64,000 nt of DNA from the NCBI RefSeq assembly GCF_000737595.1, contig NZ_CP006271.1, positions 1,488,001 to 1,552,000 on the forward strand, read 5' to 3'. The translations under genes and the position numbers were made by a program. The notes beneath the pieces were generated by a model. The model was not told where the DNA came from. It ran no database searches and saw only the letters and a program-made list of their open reading frames with translations. The DNA comes from Synechococcus sp. KORDI-52 (GTDB lineage Bacteria; Cyanobacteriota; Cyanobacteriia; PCC-6307; Cyanobiaceae). Below are positions 17,506 through 27,177 of the stretch, in pieces (the stretch's first letter is position 1; every line of letters begins with the position of its first letter).

Positions 17506-20046
17506 ATGTTCGAACGCTTCACCGAGAAGGCCATCAAGGTGATCATGCTTGCCCAAGAAGAGGCTCGCAGACTTGGTCACAACTTCGTCGGTACCGAACA
17601 AATACTCCTTGGCCTGATCGGCGAAGGGACAGGTGTGGCTGCCAAGGTTCTCAAATCCATGGGCGTCAATCTCAAGGATGCCCGTGTGGAGGTTGAAAAA
17701 ATCATCGGACGCGGGTCAGGTTTTGTCGCCGTCGAGATTCCCTTCACTCCCCGAGCCAAAAGGGTTCTCGAGCTGTCTCTGGAAGAAGCCAGGCAGCTCG
17801 GTCACAACTACATCGGCACTGAACATCTTTTGCTCGGCCTGATTCGAGAAGGTGAAGGAGTAGCAGCCCGGGTTCTGGAGAACCTCGGCGTCGATCTGGC
17901 CAAGGTGCGCACTCAGGTGATCCGCATGCTGGGTGAAACCGCTGAGGTGTCTGCCGGTGGCGGTGGTGGTGGTGCCAAGGGTTCCACCAAGACTCCAACT
18001 CTCGACGAGTTCGGCAATAACCTCACGCAGCTGGCCACCGAGGCGAAGCTTGATCCCGTTGTCGGTCGTCACAACGAGATCGATCGCGTCATCCAGATCC
18101 TGGGTCGCCGCACCAAGAACAATCCCGTGTTGATCGGCGAACCGGGCGTTGGCAAGACCGCTATCGCTGAGGGTCTGGCACAACGCATTCAGCAGGGCGA
18201 CATTCCGGACATTCTCGAAGACAAGCGCGTCCTCACGCTTGATATCGGCCTGTTGGTGGCCGGCACCAAGTACCGCGGTGAGTTCGAAGAGCGTCTTAAG
18301 AAAATCATGGAGGAGATCAAGGCGGCCGGGAACGTGATCCTCGTGATCGACGAGGTGCATACCTTGATTGGTGCCGGCGCGGCTGAGGGGGCGATCGACG
18401 CCGCCAACATCCTCAAGCCGGCTCTTGCTCGTGGCGAGCTCCAGTGCATCGGCGCCACCACCCTCGACGAGTACCGCAAGCACATCGAACGGGATGCCGC
18501 ACTGGAGCGCCGCTTCCAGCCGGTGAATGTGGGTGAGCCATCCATTGACGACACCATCGAAATTCTTCGCGGCCTTCGCGAGCGTTACGAGCAGCACCAC
18601 CGCCTCAAGATCACCGACGATGCCCTTGTTGCTGCAGCAACCCTGGGTGATCGCTACATCTCGGACCGCTTCCTGCCCGACAAGGCCATCGACTTGATCG
18701 ATGAAGCCGGTTCCAGGGTGCGTCTGCTCAATTCGAAGCTGCCCCCCGCAGCGAAGGAAGTCGACAAGGAGCTTCGTTCTGTTCAGAAGGAAAAGGAGGA
18801 TGCCGTCCGCGATCAGGACTTCACCAAGGCCGGTGAACTGCGCGAGAAGGAAGTGGAACTGCGTGAGCAGATCCGTTCTCTGCTTCAGGCGAATAAAGAC
18901 GAGGCCAAAGCCGACGCCATTCCTGAATCCGGTGAAACGGCGTCCACCGAGACGGCGGCCTCAGACAGCTCACCGATGGTGAATGAGGAAGACATTGCCC
19001 AGATCGTTGCCTCCTGGACCGGTGTTCCGGTGCAGAAGCTCACCGAGAGCGAGTCGGTCAAGCTGTTGAACATGGAGGAAACCCTCCATAAGCGTCTGAT
19101 CGGCCAGGATGAAGCCGTCAAGGCGGTGTCCAAGGCCATCCGCCGTGCCCGAGTTGGCTTGAAGAACCCGAACCGCCCGATCGCCAGCTTCATCTTCTCC
19201 GGCCCCACCGGTGTCGGTAAAACCGAGCTCACCAAAGCTCTGGCCACCTACTTCTTCGGCAGCGAGGAGGCGATGATCCGCCTCGACATGTCGGAATTTA
19301 TGGAGCGCCACACGGTCAGCAAGCTGATCGGGTCGCCTCCGGGTTATGTGGGCTTCAACGAAGGCGGTCAGCTCACCGAGGCGGTGCGTCGTCGGCCTTA
19401 CACCGTCGTGCTTTTCGATGAGATCGAAAAAGCGCACCCTGATGTGTTCAACCTGCTCCTGCAGCTTCTTGAGGACGGTCGTCTGACCGATTCAAAGGGA
19501 CGAACGGTCGACTTCAAGAACACTTTGATCATCATGACCTCGAACATCGGTTCGAAGGTGATCGAGAAGGGAGGCGGCGGCCTTGGCTTCGAGTTCTCCG
19601 GTGAAAGCGCAGAAGAGTCGCAGTACACCCGGATCCGTTCCCTGGTGAATGAGGAGCTCAAGCAGTATTTCCGACCTGAATTCCTCAACCGTCTCGACGA
19701 AATCATCGTCTTCCGTCAACTCAACCGCGAGGAGGTCAAGCAGATTGCCGAGATCATGCTCAAGGAGGTCTTTGGTCGCATGGGCGATAAGGGGATCACC
19801 CTTACGGTGTCCGATGCGTTCAAGGAGCGCCTGGTGGAAGAGGGTTACAACCCCGCCTACGGAGCACGTCCGCTGCGTCGTGCCGTTATGCGTCTTCTCG
19901 AGGATTCACTCGCTGAAGAGGTGCTGTCGGGTCGCATCAAGGACGGTGACCATGCCGAAGTTGATGTCGATGAGAACAAGAAGGTGGTGGTCCGCCACAA
20001 AGGTCAGGTGGACACAGCACCGCAACTCGCCGGTGCCAGCGTCTGA
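17506..20046 (+). CDS. clpC: ATP-dependent Clp protease ATPase subunit ClpC
   Basis: An 846-residue HSP100 unfoldase that feeds proteins into the ClpP chamber. Two N-terminal Clp_N repeats (about 1-145) bind adaptors. The first AAA domain has Walker A GEPGVGKT and Walker [10 protein letters not shown], a UVR segment follows (about 425-460), and the second AAA domain has GPTGVGKT. The C-terminal part contains [13 protein letters not shown]. Length and order are typical for cyanobacterial ClpC, which handles general protein quality control. The next gene begins at the stop (TGATG). Confidence 0.97.
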   Translation: MFERFTEKAIKVIMLAQEEARRLGHNFVGTEQILLGLIGEGTGVAAKVLKSMGVNLKDARVEVEKIIGRGSGFVAVEIPFTPRAKRVLELSLEEARQLGHNYIGTEHLLLGLIREGEGVAARVLENLGVDLAKVRTQVIRMLGETAEVSAGGGGGGAKGSTKTPTLDEFGNNLTQLATEAKLDPVVGRHNEIDRVIQILGRRTKNNPVLIGEPGVGKTAIAEGLAQRIQQGDIPDILEDKRVLTLDIGLLVAGTKYRGEFEERLKKIMEEIKAAGNVILVIDEVHTLIGAGAAEGAIDAANILKPALARGELQCIGATTLDEYRKHIERDAALERRFQPVNVGEPSIDDTIEILRGLRERYEQHHRLKITDDALVAAATLGDRYISDRFLPDKAIDLIDEAGSRVRLLNSKLPPAAKEVDKELRSVQKEKEDAVRDQDFTKAGELREKEVELREQIRSLLQANKDEAKADAIPESGETASTETAASDSSPMVNEEDIAQIVASWTGVPVQKLTESESVKLLNMEETLHKRLIGQDEAVKAVSKAIRRARVGLKNPNRPIASFIFSGPTGVGKTELTKALATYFFGSEEAMIRLDMSEFMERHTVSKLIGSPPGYVGFNEGGQLTEAVRRRPYTVVLFDEIEKAHPDVFNLLLQLLEDGRLTDSKGRTVDFKNTLIIMTSNIGSKVIEKGGGGLGFEFSGESAEESQYTRIRSLVNEELKQYFRPEFLNRLDEIIVFRQLNREEVKQIAEIMLKEVFGRMGDKGITLTVSDAFKERLVEEGYNPAYGARPLRRAVMRLLEDSLAEEVLSGRIKDGDHAEVDVDENKKVVVRHKGQVDTAPQLAGASV

Positions 20047-21146
20047 TGGTTCCATCCATCTCGTCCCATGCCATTGCCCCCGCCACTGTTGTGCGGGGGG
20101 ATGGGGCCTGGGATGAGGCCTTGCCTCAGATCAAATCTCTCTGTTCATCTCCGCTGGTGCTGGGCCGCAGTTCTTCCACTGCGGATCAGCGTCGGTGCTT
20201 GGTGTCGGATCTCAAGGCCCAGGGGCTCAACCCCCTTCAGGCTCAGCTCCAATTCGACTGCTGTGAGCAGGATCTCCAGAGGGTGGCTGCGGACGCCCAG
20301 GGCTGTGACGCCGTTCTGGCCGCTGGGGGCGGAAAAGTGCTGGACGCCGGCAAGTTGCTGGCCCACCGCCTTTCCCTTCCCTGCATCACCGTGCCGCTGA
20401 GCGCCTCCACCTGTGCAGGCTGGACGGCCTTGGCCAACATCTATTCCGCTCAAGGTGCTTTCGAAAGGGATGTGGCGCTCGATCGCTGCCCCGATCTTCT
20501 GGTCTTCGATCACGGCCTGGTGCGCCAGGCGCCACCGCGCACCTTGGCCAGTGGTGTCGCTGATGCCCTGGCCAAGTGGTACGAAGCCTCGGTGAGCAGT
20601 GGCGACAGCGTTGATGGTCTGGTGCAGCAGGCCGTGCAGATGGCTCGGGTGCTTAGGGATCAACTGCTGATCGACAGCCTCGCGGCGCTGCAGGATCCAG
20701 GCAGTGAAGCCTGGGTGCGCACCGCCGAAGCCTGTGCCCTCACCGCCGGGGTGATGGGGGGGCTCGGCGGCGCCCGTTGCCGCACGGTCGCGGCCCACGC
20801 CGTTCACAACGGCCTCACCCAGCTGGAGGCCTGTCACCACGTTCTGCATGGCGAGAAGGTGGGTTTCGGCATTCTTGTGCAGCTCCGCCTGGAGGAACGT
20901 TTGGGTGGCAACCGGCTTGCAGGCCAGGCGCACCGTCAGCTCTTGCCTCTGCTGCGGCAGCTGGGCTTGCCTGTCAGCCTGGATGATCTGGGTCTGGTCC
21001 AGGCCAGTCTCAGTGAGTTGCAGGAGGTGTGTCGCTTCGCCTGCCGCGAGGGTTCCGATCTGCATCATTTGCCCTTCGCTGTGACGCCTGGTGCTTTGCT
21101 GGAGGCCCTTGTGGGTGCTGCGGAACTCAGCCCCATCAACCTTTGA
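20046..21146 (+). CDS. Iron-containing alcohol dehydrogenase, glycerol dehydrogenase-like
   Basis: A 366-residue group III alcohol dehydrogenase fold. The nucleotide motif GGGKVLDAGK (about residues 94-103) and VPLSASTCAGWTA follow the GldA pattern. Metal ligands are likely the aspartate in SGVADALAKW, His in AAHAVHNGL and His in CHHVLHGEKVG. Substrate and cofactor cannot be assigned; related enzymes reduce glycerol, glycerol-1-phosphate or dehydroquinate-like ketones. The ATG shares one base with the clpC stop, and its own stop overlaps the next gene, forming a tight cluster. Confidence 0.85.
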   Translation: MVPSISSHAIAPATVVRGDGAWDEALPQIKSLCSSPLVLGRSSSTADQRRCLVSDLKAQGLNPLQAQLQFDCCEQDLQRVAADAQGCDAVLAAGGGKVLDAGKLLAHRLSLPCITVPLSASTCAGWTALANIYSAQGAFERDVALDRCPDLLVFDHGLVRQAPPRTLASGVADALAKWYEASVSSGDSVDGLVQQAVQMARVLRDQLLIDSLAALQDPGSEAWVRTAEACALTAGVMGGLGGARCRTVAAHAVHNGLTQLEACHHVLHGEKVGFGILVQLRLEERLGGNRLAGQAHRQLLPLLRQLGLPVSLDDLGLVQASLSELQEVCRFACREGSDLHHLPFAVTPGALLEALVGAAELSPINL

Positions 21147-22009
21147 AGACGCTTCTGGATCAATTGCGGCCGGCTCTGCTTGACCCGCAGGCCGAATGTC
21201 TTGCTGATCAGGTGCAGTGGTGGAATCTGCCTGGTCTGGGTGTGGATGATCCCTTCCCAGTGGCGGTGCTTGGCCAAGGCTCTCCGTTGTTGCTGCTGCA
21301 TGGTTTCGACAGCAGTTTTCTCGAATACCGGCGCCTGGCTCCCCTCCTGGCCGATCGCTTTCAGCTGTTCATCCCCGATCTGTTCGGTTTTGGTTTCTCG
21401 CCGCGTCCCCTGGGCCTGACCTACGGGCCAGAGCCTGTGTTGCGGCACCTCGATGCCCTGCTGAAGCGGCTTCCCACCGAGGCTCCTGTGGGATTGATTG
21501 GTGCTTCGATGGGTGGCTCCGTGGCCGTGGAATCGGCCCGGCGTCACCCCGAGCAGGTGGGTTCTCTTCTCCTTCTGGCTCCAGCCGGTCTCACGGGGCG
21601 TCCGATGCCTGTGCCCCCCTTGCTGGATCGTTTTGGGGCCTGGTTTCTGGGTCGCCCTGGTGTGCGGCGGGGGCTGTGTCGCCAGGCTTTTGCCGATCCC
21701 GATGCCGATGTGGGCGCTCCGGAAGAGCAAATTGCGTCACTGCACCTTCAATGCCCTGGCTGGGCTGAGGCGTTGGCGGCCTTTGCCCGCAGTGGTGGTT
21801 TCGCTGGATGTGGCGACCCCCTGCCCTCCCAATCACTGCATGTGATCTGGGGGGAGAATGATCGGATTCTGCGTGCTCCGCAGAAACAGGCGCTTCAGGC
21901 CTTGCTGGATCATCCTGTGGAGACCTTCCCCTCCTGCGGCCACCTCCCCCATATCGATCAGCCCAGCAAGGTGGCTGAGCGTTGTCATGCGCTGTTGCCC
22001 CATGGCTGA
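21143..22009 (+). CDS. Alpha/beta hydrolase
   Basis: A 288-residue alpha/beta hydrolase with oxyanion start LLLLHGFDSS, nucleophile elbow GASMGG (Ser), and the late motif GCGHLPHI-like block FPSCGHLPHIDQP with catalytic His. The Asp is probably in IWGENDRIL. The TTG at 21143 overlaps the dehydrogenase stop (TTGA), which decides the start. Substrate unknown: ester, lactone or acyl lipid are all possible. It overlaps the following gene by eight bases. Confidence 0.88.
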   Translation: MKTLLDQLRPALLDPQAECLADQVQWWNLPGLGVDDPFPVAVLGQGSPLLLLHGFDSSFLEYRRLAPLLADRFQLFIPDLFGFGFSPRPLGLTYGPEPVLRHLDALLKRLPTEAPVGLIGASMGGSVAVESARRHPEQVGSLLLLAPAGLTGRPMPVPPLLDRFGAWFLGRPGVRRGLCRQAFADPDADVGAPEEQIASLHLQCPGWAEALAAFARSGGFAGCGDPLPSQSLHVIWGENDRILRAPQKQALQALLDHPVETFPSCGHLPHIDQPSKVAERCHALLPHG

Positions 22010-22622
22010 TCCGGTTCTCAATGTGCTGGCAGGGGCCCTGCGCCGTTGGATTCGCAGCCAATGCGACAGCCTCGGCAGCCTCGAACTGGCCCTGAACGGC
22101 TCCACCTGGTCCCTGCTACGGGGGCGTCTGGATGGCGTGACCCTGAAGGCGAGGGATGTCTGTTTCCAGGGGTTGCCCTTGCAGAGCGTGGAGTTGTGCA
22201 GTGGTCCGATCGCGGTGGACATGAAGTTGCTGAGTCCGGGTCAGATGCTGGCCTTGCAGCAGCCGTTCCAGGTGGAGGGCGAGGTGAGCTTCAACGGTCG
22301 TCAGCTCAACACAGCTTTGCTGAAGGAACCCTGGCGTTGGTTGGGCGATTGGATGGCCGAGCAACTGATGGGTCTCAGTCCGTTGGGGGCACTGCGCATC
22401 AACGCGGATCTGCTCGAGTTGCAGGTGCCTGTCACGGCCCTTCAGGACCCTGTTTGCCGTCGCTTCCGCCTCCAGGCTGAGCAGGGCACCTTGTGTTTCC
22501 GGCCGGAGACCGCCGATGAACCCTTCTCCTTGCTGCCCATGGATCCCGCCATCCAAATCGAGTCTGCGCAGCTGGGGGGGGGGCAGTTGGCCCTGAAAGG
22601 CAAGGCCAGTGTCACGCCTTAG
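22002..22622 (+). CDS. DUF2993 (LmeA-like) protein
   Basis: A 206-residue protein with alternating beta-strand and loop segments, resembling the cyanobacterial DUF2993 family (LmeA-like lipid-binding fold). No signal peptide is obvious. Its ATG lies inside the end of the hydrolase gene, so the two are probably co-expressed. Function in cyanobacteria is not established; the family suggests lipid or membrane handling, which suits the nearby cdsA only by proximity. Confidence 0.7.
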   Translation: MADPVLNVLAGALRRWIRSQCDSLGSLELALNGSTWSLLRGRLDGVTLKARDVCFQGLPLQSVELCSGPIAVDMKLLSPGQMLALQQPFQVEGEVSFNGRQLNTALLKEPWRWLGDWMAEQLMGLSPLGALRINADLLELQVPVTALQDPVCRRFRLQAEQGTLCFRPETADEPFSLLPMDPAIQIESAQLGGGQLALKGKASVTP

Positions 22623-22627
22623 CCGGG

Positions 22628-23515
22628 TCATGGAGACAGCAGCGGTCGGCACAGGGCGATCGCGTAGTAGACCACGGCCGGGGTGAACAGATAGCTGTCG
22701 ATCCGGTCCAGGATTCCGCCATGGCCGGGAAGCACATCACCGGAATCCTTCACGCCTGCATCACGTTTCATCATCGATTCCGTCAGGTCTCCCACCAAGG
22801 CGAACAGAGCGATCAGTGCTCCCAGCAGTAGGCCCGGCAGGCCATACAACACCCAGCCCATCAGCTGGCCGCAGATCAGGCCCATCAGCATCGCCGAGAG
22901 GAATCCACCGATGGCCCCTTCGATGGTTTTGCCGGGGGAGATTGGCGACAGGGGCCTACGGCCGTATCGGCGCCCCACGGCCCATGAGCCGATGTCGGTG
23001 GCCACGATCATCAGGCAGGCCGAGAGGGTGATCGCCCACCCGTCGTTCAGACCCCGAAGGCTCAGCCAATGACTGGGCAGAAAGCCGAGGTAGAACAAGC
23101 CGAAAATCGATGCTGCGATGTCAGCGATCGACCCTGTCACCGGTTGCAACAGCAGCCAACCACAAATGGCTGCTCCAGACAGGGGCAGGACGGCATGGGA
23201 CACGTCAGGCGGTAGCCCGCCCTGAATGGCCCATTGGGTGGTGAACAGCAGCAGTTGACAGGCCACCAGGGTGGTTTTGGTGGCGGGGCGAATTCCCTTG
23301 AATTGCGCCATCCGGAAGAACTCGAGCAGGCCGAGATGCACCATTCCCCCCAGCGCGGCGGTGAACCACCACCCCCCCAGGCTCACCACCAGCAGTCCAA
23401 AACCGCCCACACCCAGGCCACTGATCAGCCGTTTGCGCAGGGCTGCACCGGCCGCTGGCGCCTGGCTCTGATCGAAGGCAACCTCACGGATCACGCTGAT
23501 GGGAGGCTTCCTCAA
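22628..23515 (-). CDS. cdsA: Phosphatidate cytidylyltransferase
   Basis: A 295-residue membrane enzyme that makes CDP-diacylglycerol, the branch point to phosphatidylglycerol. About seven to eight hydrophobic helices; the signature region includes TDIGSWAVGRRYGRRPLSP, SPGKTIEGAIGG and the end KDSGDVLPGHGGILDRIDS. It converges on the DUF2993 gene with five bases between stops. A clean assignment by motifs. Confidence 0.95.
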   Translation of the reverse strand: MRKPPISVIREVAFDQSQAPAAGAALRKRLISGLGVGGFGLLVVSLGGWWFTAALGGMVHLGLLEFFRMAQFKGIRPATKTTLVACQLLLFTTQWAIQGGLPPDVSHAVLPLSGAAICGWLLLQPVTGSIADIAASIFGLFYLGFLPSHWLSLRGLNDGWAITLSACLMIVATDIGSWAVGRRYGRRPLSPISPGKTIEGAIGGFLSAMLMGLICGQLMGWVLYGLPGLLLGALIALFALVGDLTESMMKRDAGVKDSGDVLPGHGGILDRIDSYLFTPAVVYYAIALCRPLLSP

Positions 23516-23524
23516 ATCAGGCTA

Positions 23525-24028
23525 TCAATCGTCCTTAGCGAGGATTTCGAGCTTCACCGGCACTTCCCCCGCCTGCATCATTCTGAGTTGGGATGCGGCG
23601 CCATGGGCGAGATCGATCACCCGGTGGTAGCGAAACGGTCCACGGTCGTTGATCCGCACCACCACACTTCGACCATTGCTCAGGTTGGTGACACGCACCT
23701 TGGTTCCGAAGGGGAGCGTGCGATGAGCTGCCGTCAGAGTCCCCTTGCGGAAGCGCTCGCCATTGGCAGTTTTGCGACCGTAAAACCCCGGCCCGTACCA
23801 GCTTGCGGCGCCCTGAACCACCTGGATCAGCTTGCTGGGTACGGGGTTGTGTTCGGCAGTCGTTCTGGGGGGAGAGGCTGGCAAGGGCTTGATCGAGGCA
23901 GCTTTCTGGAGCCCTGTGATCTCTTCGCTGTCCTGAATGGGCTCGATCACGAATTCTTCGGCATTGGGGCTGGCCCCTACGGAGGGGACAAGCAGCAGCG
24001 CCAACACCAGCCAGGCCTGAGCTTTCAT
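23525..24028 (-). CDS. rlpA: RlpA-like double-psi beta-barrel protein
   Basis: A 167-residue secreted protein. Residues 1-19 are a signal peptide ending VGA-S. The C-terminal half is an RlpA-like domain: GAASWYGPGFYGRKTANGERF, AAHRTLPFGTKVRV and VVRINDRGPF. Such proteins bind or cleave naked peptidoglycan glycans and often act in septation. No SPOR domain is present. It is followed by cdsA at nine bases, on the same strand. Confidence 0.9.
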   Translation of the reverse strand: MKAQAWLVLALLLVPSVGASPNAEEFVIEPIQDSEEITGLQKAASIKPLPASPPRTTAEHNPVPSKLIQVVQGAASWYGPGFYGRKTANGERFRKGTLTAAHRTLPFGTKVRVTNLSNGRSVVVRINDRGPFRYHRVIDLAHGAASQLRMMQAGEVPVKLEILAKDD

Positions 24029-24074
24029 CCACGACAGCCGAATGCCTGGATTGAAGCGGCTCTGGTGCTGGATT

Positions 24075-25478
24075 TCACCCCTTGTTGATCACAGACAAGG
24101 TGTCTGGAATCTGGTCTCCCCACAACAGCTGCTGGCGTTTAAGCCACCCCTGCCTGGCTCGATCAAGACGTTCACCGGGAATCAGCAGCGGGATGCCAGG
24201 GGGGTAAGGACAGAGCAATTCAGCCGCCACGCATCCCTCCGCCTCCTTCAACGCCACCCGGTGACGCTCGGCATGCCAGGCTTGGCTGGGTGACTCGTCT
24301 GTGGTGGTCACCAGCGGAAGCGGAGGCGCTTCAAGGGGCGGCAGGGGCTTGCGATCGGGGCAGGCGCGCAGCAGTCCATGCCAGTGGCGTCTGATCTTGC
24401 GATCCAGTCCCCGGTGCCGTGCCAGCCCGAGGCAGAAGGTGAGGGTCGCTGGTTCGGGCAATTCGCCCACCAGCCCTCTGGGTAGAAACCAATCGTCGGC
24501 AGCCAGACCGGTGATCCCGGCCTTGCCCGTGTGCAGGACCAGCCGAAGCGGATCCTGGTTGTTCAGCAGGGGAACTCCGCTGTTGCGCAGGCCATCGGCG
24601 AGCTCTTCAGCCTCCTCGAGACGCTGCAGCAGTTGTCGTCGTCCCTTGCGGCGCCGCCAGTGTTGAAGCGCTTCTTCGCAGGAGGCCAGCAGCAGCGCAC
24701 TGGGACTGGTGGTCTGCAGCAAGCCCAGACTGCGTTGCACGCGCAAGGGATCCAGACGCTCCCCCTGCAGCCAGAGCACTGCGGTTTGGGCGAGGGCTGC
24801 CGCTGATTTCTGCAGGGAATGCACCACGAGATCGGCGCCGCAGTGCAGGGCGCTGGGGGGCAGTGGATGATCCACGCCTGCGGCGAAATGACAGCCGTGG
24901 GCTTCATCCACAAGCACGCAACAGCCCCTTTGCTGCAGCCGCTGGATCACGGCTGTTGGGTCATTGGCGTAGCCCTGGTACGTGGGGTGCACAAGAACCG
25001 CTGCACGGATGGGGGCTTGATCGCAGGGCAAGGCCTCCAGCACCCGTTCGATCCAGGTAGCGTCCACCGGAGCAGGCTGGCCTCGGTCGCTCTGAAAGGG
25101 GAGATCGAATAGCACCGGCCGCAGATCCCCAAGAACGCAGGCCTGGATCAGGCTGCGATGCACATTCCGGGGGAGCAGCACCCGTTCCCCGGGGCGGACC
25201 ATGGCCAGCAGGGCGGCCTGCAGCAACCCCGTGGCCCCGTTCACCCCGTACCAGCAGCGCGCCACACCCATCCGTGCGGCGGAGGACCGTTGGCTGGCGG
25301 CGACGGCACCGTCCGGTTCCAGCGGACCACCGAGGGAGGGCAGTTCGGGCAGGTCCCAAAGACCAGCCCGTCGGCGTAACAGCTGACGGAGTCCATCCGG
25401 AAGCGCAGCCCCCCGTCCATGGGCTGGCAGAAACAGAGGCTGACCGAGGCGACGGGTGAGCTGGGGCAGCAGCGCCAT
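24075..25478 (-). CDS. Orn/Lys/Arg decarboxylase family PLP enzyme
   Basis: A 467-residue fold-type I PLP protein. The PLP lysine is in VVHSLQKSAAAL (compare SxHK of the family), and the aspartate pairing with the pyridine nitrogen is in VLVDEAHGCHF. The short length and small C-terminal domain match the cyanobacterial group often annotated as lysine or arginine decarboxylase. Substrate is unresolved; polyamine precursor formation is a reasonable guess. It diverges from the UbiB-like gene. Confidence 0.87.
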   Translation of the reverse strand: MALLPQLTRRLGQPLFLPAHGRGAALPDGLRQLLRRRAGLWDLPELPSLGGPLEPDGAVAASQRSSAARMGVARCWYGVNGATGLLQAALLAMVRPGERVLLPRNVHRSLIQACVLGDLRPVLFDLPFQSDRGQPAPVDATWIERVLEALPCDQAPIRAAVLVHPTYQGYANDPTAVIQRLQQRGCCVLVDEAHGCHFAAGVDHPLPPSALHCGADLVVHSLQKSAAALAQTAVLWLQGERLDPLRVQRSLGLLQTTSPSALLLASCEEALQHWRRRKGRRQLLQRLEEAEELADGLRNSGVPLLNNQDPLRLVLHTGKAGITGLAADDWFLPRGLVGELPEPATLTFCLGLARHRGLDRKIRRHWHGLLRACPDRKPLPPLEAPPLPLVTTTDESPSQAWHAERHRVALKEAEGCVAAELLCPYPPGIPLLIPGERLDRARQGWLKRQQLLWGDQIPDTLSVINKG

Positions 25479-25527
25479 CGAATTCGCCTGATCTCCTTAA
25501 AGTCTCCCTCTGTACTCAGGCGATGCG

Positions 25528-27177
25528 ATGCGATACGACCCGGGGCGGGATCTGGGCTGGTTGTTGCTACGTCCCTGGGTCGCCATCCCGCGCCTGGTTC
25601 AGGTGCTGTGGTCCCTGGCGGGGCTGGTGCTGGTGCTGCTCCTGCGTGGAGGCAGCAGCGACGCTGATGTTCAGCGGGGTTTGGCGCGCCGGATTCTCAA
25701 CACCCTCACGGGTCTTGGGCCTTGTTTCATCAAATTGGGGCAGGCCCTCTCCACCCGACCCGATCTGGTGCGTCGGGATTGGCTGGAGGAGCTGACCCGC
25801 CTTCAGGATGATCTGCCGGCCTTTCCCCATGCCACCGCCCTGGCCTGCATCCGCGAAGAGCTCGGTGCTCCCGCCGAGGAGTTGTTTGAGGAGTTCCCCG
25901 ACACGCCGATCGCCGCTGCCAGTCTCGGGCAGGTCTACAAGGCCCGTTTGCAGGGCAACCACTGGGTCGCGGTGAAGGTGCAGCGCCCTAACCTCACGTT
26001 CATCCTGCGGCGGGATCTGGTGCTGATCCGGACCCTGGGCGTGCTGACGGCACCGCTGCTGCCGCTCAACCTTGGCTTCGGGCTGGGCGGAATCATCGAC
26101 GAGTTTGGCCGCAGCTTGTTTGAGGAGATCGACTATGGGATGGAGGCGGCCAACGCCGAGAGGTTTGCCGCTCTTTTCGCTGACAACGATGCGGTTTACA
26201 TCCCGAGGGTGGAGCGGATGCTCAGCTCCACCCGGGTGCTCACCACCACCTGGATCGACGGCGCCAAGATGCGTGACAGTGACGAGCTGCGCTCTAAGCG
26301 GCTCGATCCGACAGCCCTGATCCGCACTGGTGTGATCTGCGGACTTCAGCAACTGCTGGAATTCGGGTATTTCCACGCCGATCCGCACCCCGGCAACCTG
26401 TTTGCCCTGCCGGGGCGAACAGGGGACCTCGGTCATGTGGGCTATGTCGACTTCGGCATGATGGATTCCATCAGTGACAGCGACCGCCTCACCCTGACCG
26501 GCGCTGTGGTGCATCTGATCAACCGTGATTTCTCCGGGCTGGCTCGGGACTTCCAATCCCTTGGCTTTCTCAGCCCCACCGCTGATCTCACGCCGATCAT
26601 CCCAGCCCTTGAGGAGGTTCTGGGCGGAAGCCTTGGCGACTCGGTTGGATCGTTCAACTTCAAGGCGATCACGGATCGTTTCTCGGAGCTGATGTTTGAT
26701 TACCCCTTCCGGGTTCCGGCGCGCTTCGCCTTGATCATCCGCGCGGTCGTCAGTCAGGAAGGACTGGCCCTGCGTCTTGACCCCAACTTCCGGATCATCG
26801 CCGTGGCCTATCCCTACGTGGCCCGTCGACTGCTGGCGGGAGACACCAGCGAAATGCGCGAGAAGCTGCTGGAGGTGATCTTTGATGAATCAGGCCGCCT
26901 GCGCCTGGATCGACTTGAAAGTCTCCTGGATGTGGTGGGTCAGGACGCTCCCGCTCCAGGCAAGGAACTGATCCCTGTGGCCGGCGCGGGTCTGCGTCTG
27001 CTGCTCAGCCGCGATGGTGCTGACCTGCGTCGGCGCTTGTTGATGACGCTGATCCGTGATGATCGGTTGCACACGGATGACGTGCGAGCCCTGGTTGGTC
27101 TGCTCGGCCGCACCTTTGGCCCCGGCAGGTTGGCCGGTGGGTTGCTTCAGCGTCTCAACCCCCTGGCGGCAGCGTGA
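25528..27177 (+). CDS. ABC1/AarF (UbiB) atypical kinase family protein
   Basis: A 549-residue protein. The family marks are IKLGQALSTRPDL (KxGQ), the alanine-rich loop AAASLGQVYKA, the lysine in VAVKVQRP, and HADPHPGN with YVDFGM. UbiB proteins are atypical kinases or ATPases needed for quinone synthesis; cyanobacterial and plastid members affect plastoquinone and tocopherol. A C-terminal hydrophobic part is present. Its 3' end overlaps the convergent channel-like gene by 23 bases. Confidence 0.92.
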   Translation: MRYDPGRDLGWLLLRPWVAIPRLVQVLWSLAGLVLVLLLRGGSSDADVQRGLARRILNTLTGLGPCFIKLGQALSTRPDLVRRDWLEELTRLQDDLPAFPHATALACIREELGAPAEELFEEFPDTPIAAASLGQVYKARLQGNHWVAVKVQRPNLTFILRRDLVLIRTLGVLTAPLLPLNLGFGLGGIIDEFGRSLFEEIDYGMEAANAERFAALFADNDAVYIPRVERMLSSTRVLTTTWIDGAKMRDSDELRSKRLDPTALIRTGVICGLQQLLEFGYFHADPHPGNLFALPGRTGDLGHVGYVDFGMMDSISDSDRLTLTGAVVHLINRDFSGLARDFQSLGFLSPTADLTPIIPALEEVLGGSLGDSVGSFNFKAITDRFSELMFDYPFRVPARFALIIRAVVSQEGLALRLDPNFRIIAVAYPYVARRLLAGDTSEMREKLLEVIFDESGRLRLDRLESLLDVVGQDAPAPGKELIPVAGAGLRLLLSRDGADLRRRLLMTLIRDDRLHTDDVRALVGLLGRTFGPGRLAGGLLQRLNPLAAA